Source: an uncultured Lachnospiraceae bacterium (lineage in GTDB: Bacteria > Bacillota > Clostridia > Lachnospirales > Lachnospiraceae). Taken from it: 12,496 nt of DNA. Location of the stretch: assembly GCA_945834545.1 (NCBI GenBank), contig CAMAHO010000049.1, forward strand, positions 1-12,496. Direction: 5' to 3'. Under the pieces are notes generated by a model that worked only from the letters and a program-made list of their open reading frames with translations, did no database searches and was not told the DNA's origin. The stretch's first letter is position 1, and the number at the start of each line of letters is the position of its first letter. Positions 7,283 through 12,496 of this stretch are shown in pieces. The position numbers and the translations under genes are program-made.

Positions 7283-7413
7283 ATTTAGGAAATCAGACCG
7301 AGTAAGCTTGCTTACAGAGGGCTGGTTTCCTAAATTTATATGGCGAAGTAACCACATGAGCAAAAGGTAAGCTGCGCAGCAGCGATTTTGCGAATGTGGT
7401 TCTGAATAGTTAC
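7261..7413. mobile_element. 153-bp MITE-like element with terminal inverted repeats
   Basis: The ends are GTAACTATTC (7261-7270) and GAATAGTTAC (7404-7413), perfect inverted repeats that stay similar for about 17 bp (14 matches). The interior is two large hairpins. One pairs 7281-7299 with 7319-7337 and is capped by GTAAG-CTTG-CTTAC. The other pairs 7350-7365 with 7386-7401 and is capped by GCTGC-GCA-GCAGC. The element is flanked on both sides by the 8-bp direct repeat AAAAATAT. No coding frame is present, so any movement would need a transposase supplied in trans. IS66-family elements have ends beginning GTAA and make 8-bp duplications, which fits, but the assignment is inference. As RNA it would form a three-way junction. 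Confidence 0.7.
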
Positions 7414-7421
7414 AAAAATAT
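7414..7421. repeat. Target-site duplication, right copy
   Basis: AAAAATAT immediately follows the right inverted end and repeats the bases at 7253-7260 in the same orientation. Confidence 0.65.
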
Positions 7422-7493
7422 TTATATAGAAAACGAATATCCTGCGAAATGACAGGTCAAAATACCTAAAAATATTCACTATATTCTAAAAAT

Positions 7494-7514
7494 AACGAAC
7501 TTTTCTGTTTCGTT
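7494..7514. promoter_or_regulatory. Candidate operator: inverted repeat AACGAA/TTCGTT
   Basis: AACGAA (7494-7499) and TTCGTT (7509-7514) form an inverted repeat with a 9-bp centre in the AT-rich region between the divergent repressor and importer genes. LacI- and GntR-type regulators bind inverted repeats of about this size, but no binding consensus is matched. Confidence 0.3.
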
Positions 7515-7570
7515 CTTACAAAATGCCATATGATTTGCAAGGTCAAATGGACTCGTTTTTCAATGAAAGC

Positions 7571-7607
7571 AAAAAAAATCCGAACAAAATATCGTAAAAT
7601 CAAAAAA
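7571..7607 (+). promoter_or_regulatory. A-tract cluster upstream of the importer promoter
   Basis: Runs of A lie at 7571-7578, 7586-7589, 7596-7599 and 7602-7607, at roughly helical spacing, just upstream of the candidate -35 box at 7628. Such tracts bend DNA and can act like an UP element. This is a composition-based inference. Confidence 0.35.
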
Positions 7608-7624
7608 GAATTCACACATATTTT

Positions 7625-7669
7625 AATTTGTACTGTATTTGAATTATATAGTATAAAATTTGTATTGTA
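7625..7669 (+). promoter_or_regulatory. Candidate importer promoter with near-identical 13-bp direct repeats
   Basis: TTGTAC (7628-7633) and TATAAA (7652-7657) are 18 bp apart. AATTTGTACTGTA (7625-7637) recurs as AATTTGTATTGTA (7657-7669), with one mismatch at a 32-bp period, about three helical turns. The first copy covers the -35 box and the second lies at the likely start of transcription. Direct repeats suit AraC-type activators. ATTTGTAC also matches half of the B. subtilis AraR box, without its second half. A further -35/-10-like pair is TTGACG (7708-7713) and GATAAT (7729-7734), but its 15-bp spacing is short. Confidence 0.4.
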
Positions 7670-7797
7670 AACAATGAATAAAGCGCCAAAAATAAGTATT
7701 CTTACGGTTGACGATGTTTTTGCCCCATGATAATCTGATTTCAGAAAGTGATAGTGCTTTCAAATATTTTCATATTCTTTATGGGAGGAATACAAAT

Positions 7798-8769
7798 ATG
7801 AAGAGAAAATTATTAGCTTTATTAACTGCTACTCTCATGGTCGTAGGCCTTGTAGGTTGTGGCGGTGAAGCAGCAAGCTCCGAAGGTGGCTTGATCAAAG
7901 TTGGTATCATTAACAACGACCCTAACGAGTCTGGTTATCGTACCGCAAATGTAAACGATATGAAGGCAACATTTACCGAGGAAAATGGGTATGACGCTTC
8001 CTTCGCTTACAGCTTAAAGAACGAAGAGCAGATCCAGTCCGCTCAGAAGTTTATCACAGATGGTGTTGATTACCTTCTCCTTTCCGCAGCTGATACAGCT
8101 GGTTGGGATTCCGTACTTAAGGATGCTCAGGACGCAGGCGTAAAGGTTATCCTTTTCGACCGTACCATTGATGCTGATCCTAGCCTTTACGAAGCTTCTA
8201 TCGTTTCCGATATGGCTAAGGAAGGTGAGACTGCTGTTGCTTGGTTAAAGAGCCAGAACCTTTCCGAGTACAACATCATTCACATTCAGGGTGCTATGGG
8301 CTCCGCAGCTCAGATTGGCCGTTCCGGTGCTCTTGTAGCTGAGGCAGAGGCTAACGCTAACTGGAATATCGTTGAGCAGCAGACTGCTACTTGGAACGCA
8401 GAGAACGCTCAGCAGATCGTTCAGGCTGTTATCGATGCTGGTACTCCTTTCAACGTAATTTATGCTGAGAACGATGATATGGCTAAGGGTGCTGTTGCAG
8501 CACTTGACAAGGCAAACATCTCTCACGGTGTTGGCAAGGACGTTATCATTATGGGTTATGACTGCAATAAGTGGGCTCTTCAGGAGTTACTTGCAGGTAA
8601 CTGGAACTACGATGGCCAGTGTAATCCTTTCCAGGCTTCTTACATCACTGATATCATTAAGAAGTTAGAGGCTGGAGAGACCCTTGCTCAGAAGACCATC
8701 ATCATGGATGAGAAGGGCTTCGATGCAACTACCATTACTCAGGCAGATGTTGACCAGTATGGTATCTAA
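7798..8769 (+). CDS. ytfQ: Galactofuranose-type ABC transporter sugar-binding lipoprotein
   Basis: This 323-residue protein is the substrate receptor of the importer encoded downstream. The signal peptide MKRKLLALLTATLMVVGLVG ends in the lipobox LVGC, so Cys21 is the lipid anchor. A type I periplasmic-binding fold follows, recognisable from IKVGIINNDPNESGYRTANV, GWDSVLKDAQDAGVKVILFD plus R-T-I-D, and YAENDDMAKGAVAALDKA. The ATG at 7798 is chosen because GGGAGGAA lies seven bases before it and the signal peptide begins there; an in-frame TTG at 7708 has no such support. Codon use is strongly biased to codons typical of abundant proteins (GCT, GTT, ATC, AAC, TTC), unlike the kinase-linked paralogue at 3412. 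A terminator-like hairpin follows, suggesting more ytfQ than permease transcript. The substrate is inferred from family: galactofuranose in E. coli, possibly another furanose here. Confidence 0.9.
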   Translation: MKRKLLALLTATLMVVGLVGCGGEAASSEGGLIKVGIINNDPNESGYRTANVNDMKATFTEENGYDASFAYSLKNEEQIQSAQKFITDGVDYLLLSAADTAGWDSVLKDAQDAGVKVILFDRTIDADPSLYEASIVSDMAKEGETAVAWLKSQNLSEYNIIHIQGAMGSAAQIGRSGALVAEAEANANWNIVEQQTATWNAENAQQIVQAVIDAGTPFNVIYAENDDMAKGAVAALDKANISHGVGKDVIIMGYDCNKWALQELLAGNWNYDGQCNPFQASYITDIIKKLEAGETLAQKTIIMDEKGFDATTITQADVDQYGI

Positions 8770-8795
8770 TTTGTACTAACATTTTGTAAGACTTA

Positions 8796-8843
8796 AGCGC
8801 GGTGTGGCGTGTACATACAAACGGCTCACACCGCGCTATTTTT
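8796..8843 (+). terminator. Intercistronic terminator or attenuator between ytfQ and ytfR
   Basis: AGCGCGGTGTG (8796-8806) pairs perfectly with CACACCGCGCT (8827-8837), an 11-bp GC-rich stem with a 20-base loop, followed by ATTTTT. It resembles a factor-independent terminator. Because the ATPase and permease genes follow without another clear promoter, partial read-through is likely, leaving the binding protein as the most abundant product. Confidence 0.8.
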
Positions 8844-8865
8844 CAGAAAAGGAGTGAATACACTG

Positions 8866-10437
8866 GTGAAAGAAAACGCTGTATTAGAGATGAAAAACAT
8901 ACATAAACGCTTTCCCGGAGTACTTGCTTTACAGGGCGTGGATTTTACTCTGTGTGAGGGAGAAATCCATGCGCTGATGGGTGAGAATGGTGCCGGCAAA
9001 TCAACGCTTATTAAAGTCTTAACAGGCGTTTATGAAAAGAACGAAGGACAGATTTTCCTGAAGGGCTTACATAAGGAAGCAGCCATCCATTCGCCTCAGG
9101 ATGCACAGAAATTAGGAATCAGTACCGTTTATCAGGAGATTACCCTCTGCCCTAATCTGACTGTGGCAGAAAATATGTATATTGGTCGTGGTACCGGAGT
9201 TGCTCAGAACTGGAAGAAGATGAACGAGGAGGCAGATAAGATTCTGCAATCCTTGGATATTCCCGCCAGAGCAAATCAGCAGCTGTCCACCTGCTCTATT
9301 GCAATTCAACAGATGGTGGCAATTGCCAGAGCGGTTGATATGGACTGTAAGGTACTTATTTTGGATGAGCCTACCTCTTCCCTGGATGAGCAGGAGGTGG
9401 AGAAGCTGTTTGGCCTTATGAGAGATTTGAAGGCCAGAGGCGTAGGTATTATTTTCGTTACACACTTTTTGGATCAGGTCTATGAGGTGTGTGATAAGAT
9501 CACTGTTTTACGAGATGGTAAATTAGTGGGTGAGTATGAAATCAAGGATCTTCCCCGTGTTCAGCTGGTGTCCAAGATGCTGGGCAAGGAGTTGGATGAT
9601 CTTTCCGATATAAAGGATAAAAGTCTTGTCTATGAGAAGAAGGAAGGGGCAGTGTCCGTATATGAGGCAAAGGGATTGCAGAGTACAGCAGGTATTAAGC
9701 CCTTCGACTTCCATATTGATAAGGGCGAGGTCAACGGCTTCACAGGCTTGTTGGGCTCCGGACGAAGCGAGTGTGTCCGCGCTATCTTTGGTGCTGACCG
9801 TGTCATCGCAGGCGAGGCTAAGAAATCCGGTAAGACAGTCAAAATTACAAAGCCAATTCAGGCTATGAAAAACGGAATTGCCTATTTACCTGAGGACAGA
9901 AAGGTGGATGGAATCATCGGTGACCTTTCTGTTCGGGAGAATATCATTCTTGCAACACAGGTATTAAAGGGCTTCTTTAAGCCTTTCTCAAAGGCTGAGC
10001 AGATGAAGTTTGCGGATGAGTATATAAAGCTTTTGGAAATCAAGACAGCTTCTACAGAAACGCCAATCAAGTCTTTATCTGGTGGAAATCAGCAGAAGGT
10101 TATTCTGGCAAGGTGGCTTTTGACACATCCCGAATATCTGATTTTGGATGAGCCTACGAGAGGTATCGATGTAGGTACCAAGATTGAGATTCAAAAGCTG
10201 GTATTAAAGCTTGCTTCTGAGGGTATGAGTGTTACCTTTATTTCTTCAGAGACAGATGAAATGCTGCGTACCTGCTCCAGACTGGTAGTAATGCGTGACA
10301 GAAAGGTCGTAGGAGAGCTTACCGGCAGTGATTTGACCCAGAGTAAGATTATGGAAACCATTGCGGGAGGAAGTGAAGAGACTCAGAGCAAAATTACGGA
10401 AACGATTGCAGGAGGAAGTAAAGAAAATGGAAACTAA
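8866..10437 (+). CDS. ytfR: Sugar ABC transporter ATPase, two nucleotide-binding domains
   Basis: This 523-residue protein powers sugar import and has the fused double-ATPase layout of RbsA, MglA and YtfR. Domain 1 has Walker A GENGAGKST (39-47, Lys45), a degenerate signature CSIAIQQM (143-150), Walker B VLILDEPTSSLD (163-174) and His200. Domain 2 has the typical incomplete Walker A GLLGSGRSE, signature SLSGGNQQK (403-411) and Walker B YLILDEPTRGID. Segments such as IIFVTHFLDQVYEVCDKITVL closely follow E. coli YtfR. A GTG start at 8866 is chosen, with AAAGGAG 12 bases upstream; an earlier in-frame ATG at 8809 lies in the loop of the terminator hairpin. The last residues contain a 15-residue tandem duplication (491-505 and 506-520), absent from the E. 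coli protein as I remember it. The gene overlaps ytfT by 11 bp. Confidence 0.92.
   Translation: MKENAVLEMKNIHKRFPGVLALQGVDFTLCEGEIHALMGENGAGKSTLIKVLTGVYEKNEGQIFLKGLHKEAAIHSPQDAQKLGISTVYQEITLCPNLTVAENMYIGRGTGVAQNWKKMNEEADKILQSLDIPARANQQLSTCSIAIQQMVAIARAVDMDCKVLILDEPTSSLDEQEVEKLFGLMRDLKARGVGIIFVTHFLDQVYEVCDKITVLRDGKLVGEYEIKDLPRVQLVSKMLGKELDDLSDIKDKSLVYEKKEGAVSVYEAKGLQSTAGIKPFDFHIDKGEVNGFTGLLGSGRSECVRAIFGADRVIAGEAKKSGKTVKITKPIQAMKNGIAYLPEDRKVDGIIGDLSVRENIILATQVLKGFFKPFSKAEQMKFADEYIKLLEIKTASTETPIKSLSGGNQQKVILARWLLTHPEYLILDEPTRGIDVGTKIEIQKLVLKLASEGMSVTFISSETDEMLRTCSRLVVMRDRKVVGELTGSDLTQSKIMETIAGGSEETQSKITETIAGGSKENGN
10336..10425 (+). repeat. 45-bp tandem duplication at the 3' end of ytfR
   Basis: Two adjacent 45-bp units (10336-10380 and 10381-10425) encode TQSKIMETIAGGSEE and TQSKITETIAGGSKE. 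The nucleotide copies differ at several, mostly silent, positions, so the duplication is not recent. Each copy contains a GGAGGAAGT motif; the second serves as the Shine-Dalgarno site of ytfT. Confidence 0.85.
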
Positions 10438-11530
10438 GAAAAAAGAGAATGGTTTCTTAGTGAAATTAGGAAACCTTTGCAGAAATCAAATTTTTATTCC
10501 CATTGCAGCGTTGTTGATTTTGGCAATTTTCAACTTAATTGCTGACCCCAGCTTTTATGCAATCAAGCTGAGCTACAATGCCAATGGCTCACCTGTCCTT
10601 ATGGGGAACCTGATTACGATTTTGGATTACGGCTCAGAGTTAGCGATTTTAGCAATCGGTATGACACTGGTGACTGCTGCCAGCGGCGGACAGGATATCA
10701 GTGTGGGCGCAACCATTGCCATTGCCGGCAGTGTGATTCTTCGAGTTCTCTGTGGAACCGAGTCCCAGCCCACCTCCTTGCACGCTCCTATCATAGTAGC
10801 TTTCTTGGTAGCTTGTGTGGTTTCTATGCTGTTTGGTGCATTTAATGGTGCACTGGTAGCGTACTTTAAGATTCAACCCATGGTTGCGACGCTGATTTTG
10901 TTTACAGCAGGTCGTTCCATTGCAGCCTGGATCAACAACAACCAGCTTCCGGTTATCAGTGAAGAGTGTTCTCCCACCTTTGGTATCTTTGGAAACTATA
11001 TTCCGGGAATTCCCATTCCCACTCCGTTCTTTATTGCGGTTGCTTGCATTGTAGTGATTTTCCTGGTATTGAAGTTCACCAATTTAGGACTTTACACTCA
11101 GGCAGTAGGTATCAATTCCAAGTCCTCCAGATTAAATGGTCTGAATCCGGAATTCATCAAGTTTATCAGCTTTGTGATTCTTGGACTTTGTGTGGCAGTA
11201 GCGGGTCTTATCAAGGTAAGCCGTTTGAACACCATCAACTACTCTGTAGTGGCAAAGGACATTGAAATGGATGCCATCCTTGCGGTTGCTCTTGGTGGAA
11301 ATGCTCTAAGCGGTGGTAAGTTTAATATGACAGCCTCCATACTGGGTGCTTATGTTATTCAGTTCCTGACAACCACCTTATACAAGATGCAGGTTCAGGC
11401 AAGCGCTCTTCCTGCATACAAGGCAATTGTAGTTATTCTCCTGGTAGTGCTTAGCGCACCTAAGGTGAGAGAATGGCTCGGCAAGCTTTGGAAGAAGCTG
11501 CGTCCGGCTTCTATGAAGGAGGTGGCTTAA
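10427..11530 (+). CDS. ytfT: Sugar ABC transporter permease
   Basis: This 367-residue integral membrane protein belongs to the branched-chain/ribose-type permease family (BPD_transp_2). About eight to ten hydrophobic helices are visible, starting with IFIPIAALLILAIFNLIA. The motif LAILAIGMTLVTAASGGQD followed by ISVGATIAIAG, and later ILAVALGGNALSGGKFN, match YtfT and RbsC-like permeases. It should pair with YjfF to form the translocation channel energised by YtfR. The ATG at 10427 is chosen because GGAGG lies 11 bases upstream, the METKKKENG start gives a normal cytoplasmic N-terminus, and the 11-bp overlap with ytfR indicates translational coupling. An upstream in-frame ATG at 10361 would add 22 charged residues read from the repeat region and is unlikely. 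The last codon is separated by one base from the next gene. Confidence 0.92.
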   Translation: METKKKENGFLVKLGNLCRNQIFIPIAALLILAIFNLIADPSFYAIKLSYNANGSPVLMGNLITILDYGSELAILAIGMTLVTAASGGQDISVGATIAIAGSVILRVLCGTESQPTSLHAPIIVAFLVACVVSMLFGAFNGALVAYFKIQPMVATLILFTAGRSIAAWINNNQLPVISEECSPTFGIFGNYIPGIPIPTPFFIAVACIVVIFLVLKFTNLGLYTQAVGINSKSSRLNGLNPEFIKFISFVILGLCVAVAGLIKVSRLNTINYSVVAKDIEMDAILAVALGGNALSGGKFNMTASILGAYVIQFLTTTLYKMQVQASALPAYKAIVVILLVVLSAPKVREWLGKLWKKLRPASMKEVA

Positions 11531-11531
11531 G

Positions 11532-12496
11532 ATGAAGAAGAAATTTAAGAATTTATCGGATACAAATCTGTTGTTAACGATTACCGTGATTGTGTTCTTT
11601 GCAATGTACATAGGCGCTATCGTTTTCCAGGGAAAGGGATTTTTAAAACCCCAGACCTTTTTGAACATCCTGAATGCCAACGCTGCACTGATCATTGTTT
11701 CCTGTGGTATGAGCTTAGTTATGATTACAGGCGGTATTGATATTTCCGTTGGTGGCGTAGTTGGTTTGATCACTATGTGCTGCGCAGTAAACCTGGACTT
11801 CCAAGGGGGAAACATCTTTACAGCAGCTTTGATTGCGGTGGGAGTTGGCTTGGCCTTTGGTCTTGTGCAGGGACTTTTGGTAGCTTACCTGGAGATTCAG
11901 CCGTTTATCGTCACTCTGGCCGGAATGTTCTTTGCAAGAGGACTTACAACCATTGTAAATGTCAATCCCTTTAATGTGGAAAATCCGGATTTTGTGGCCT
12001 TAAAGGATACCAGAATCCTCATTCCCGGTCTGGGCACTATCAATAAAGCCGGAAAATATGTTCCAGCCTATATTGAAATCGGTGTAGTTGTGGCACTTCT
12101 GGTGGTTGCCATTCTGTTTGTGGTTCTGCGCTGGACGAAGAAGGGTCGCCACTTCTATGCAGTGGGTGGCAATGCCCAGAGTGCATTGATGTTGGGAATC
12201 AATGTAAAGAGAACCAAATTTTTGTCTCATTTAATTTGTGGTTTATTAGCCGGTATTGCAGGCTTTGTGTACTTCCTGCATGTAGGTAGTGGAGCGGTTA
12301 CCAACGCTGCCGGCATGGAAATGAATGCCATTGCCTCCTCAATCATCGGAGGAACCATGCTGACAGGTGGTGTAGGTAACATCATTGGTACCCTGTTCGG
12401 TGTGCTTTCCTTGAGTACCATTCAGAATATCGTATCGTCCGCCGGTTTGGATGATGCCTGGTGGACCGGCATTACAATAGCAGCTATGCTTTGTAT
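11532..12496 (+). CDS. yjfF: Sugar ABC transporter permease, 3' end outside the window
   Basis: The frame opens with MKKKFKNLSDTNLLLTITVI and continues for 321 codons without a stop to the right edge. E. coli YjfF has about 330 residues, so little is missing. Family landmarks are SCGMSLVMITGGIDISVGG, IQPFIVTLAGMFFARGL, YAVGGNAQSALMLGINVKR, AIASSIIGGTMLTGGVGNI plus IGTLFGV, and the closing WWTGITIAAML. It is the second half of the heterodimeric permease with YtfT. AAGGAGG lies nine to ten bases upstream of the ATG, inside the end of ytfT. Only one base separates the ytfT stop from this start, indicating coupled translation. Whether further genes for sugar catabolism follow cannot be seen. Confidence 0.92.
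   Translation, partial: MKKKFKNLSDTNLLLTITVIVFFAMYIGAIVFQGKGFLKPQTFLNILNANAALIIVSCGMSLVMITGGIDISVGGVVGLITMCCAVNLDFQGGNIFTAALIAVGVGLAFGLVQGLLVAYLEIQPFIVTLAGMFFARGLTTIVNVNPFNVENPDFVALKDTRILIPGLGTINKAGKYVPAYIEIGVVVALLVVAILFVVLRWTKKGRHFYAVGGNAQSALMLGINVKRTKFLSHLICGLLAGIAGFVYFLHVGSGAVTNAAGMEMNAIASSIIGGTMLTGGVGNIIGTLFGVLSLSTIQNIVSSAGLDDAWWTGITIAAMLC

Noticed and set aside
7454..7547. AGGTCAAA at 7454 and 7540 as a regulator-binding pair
   Set aside because: The 86-bp separation is not a typical spacing, and 8-bp matches are expected by chance in AT-rich DNA.
7708..7797. A TTG start that would lengthen the ytfQ product by 30 residues
   Set aside because: It lacks a ribosome binding site and would bury the signal peptide; GGGAGGAA followed by the lipoprotein signal at 7798 is far better supported.
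8809..8865. An ATG start at 8809 for ytfR
   Set aside because: It lies in the loop of the terminator hairpin and the extra residues run through the stem; the GTG at 8866 follows AAAGGAG.
10361..10426. An ATG start at 10361 for ytfT
   Set aside because: It would read 22 extra highly charged residues through the tandem repeat; the ATG at 10427 has the Shine-Dalgarno sequence and typical gene coupling.

Overview
The window reads as chromosomal DNA of a low-to-mid GC Gram-positive anaerobe, most likely a clostridial bacterium of the Lachnospiraceae type. This is inferred from strong purine-rich Shine-Dalgarno sites, a YesM/YesN-type two-component pair, an AraR-like GntR/LacI hybrid regulator, and lipoprotein rather than periplasmic solute-binding proteins. 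No rRNA or species marker is present, so the genus is not resolved.

Layout. Positions 1-559 hold the 3' part of an integral-membrane acyltransferase with AT-rich codon use, followed by a candidate terminator. Positions 560-1040 contain no gene I can support. A tRNA-Gln(CTG) with a near-consensus promoter and a clear intrinsic terminator lies at about 1027-1175. A small XRE/Cro-type repressor gene is encoded on the minus strand up to 1401. From 1758 rightwards nearly everything belongs to one sugar sensing and uptake locus: a sensor histidine kinase, a YtfQ-like lipoprotein, an AraC-type response regulator, a convergent GntR/LacI-type repressor gene on the minus strand, and then a ytfQ-ytfR-ytfT-yjfF ABC importer operon that runs off the right edge.

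How the genes work together (inference from family knowledge and gene order). The lipoprotein between kinase and response regulator has no permease of its own beside it and resembles the transport binding protein downstream. It probably presents sugar to the kinase, as XylFII does to LytS. The regulator then activates the importer, and the GntR/LacI protein adds a second, probably repressing, input. The importer resembles the E. coli galactofuranose system YtfQRT-YjfF. The AraR-like regulator leaves arabinose or another furanose as an alternative substrate.

The most unusual structure is at 7261-7413: a 153-bp element with inverted ends beginning GTAAC, two large internal hairpins and a perfect 8-bp direct repeat (AAAAATAT) on both sides. 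It looks like a non-autonomous (MITE-like) insertion, possibly mobilised by an IS66-family transposase. It sits 32 bp upstream of the repressor gene's start codon and may supply part of its promoter. A second oddity is a 45-bp tandem duplication at the 3' end of ytfR that also contains the ribosome binding site of ytfT.
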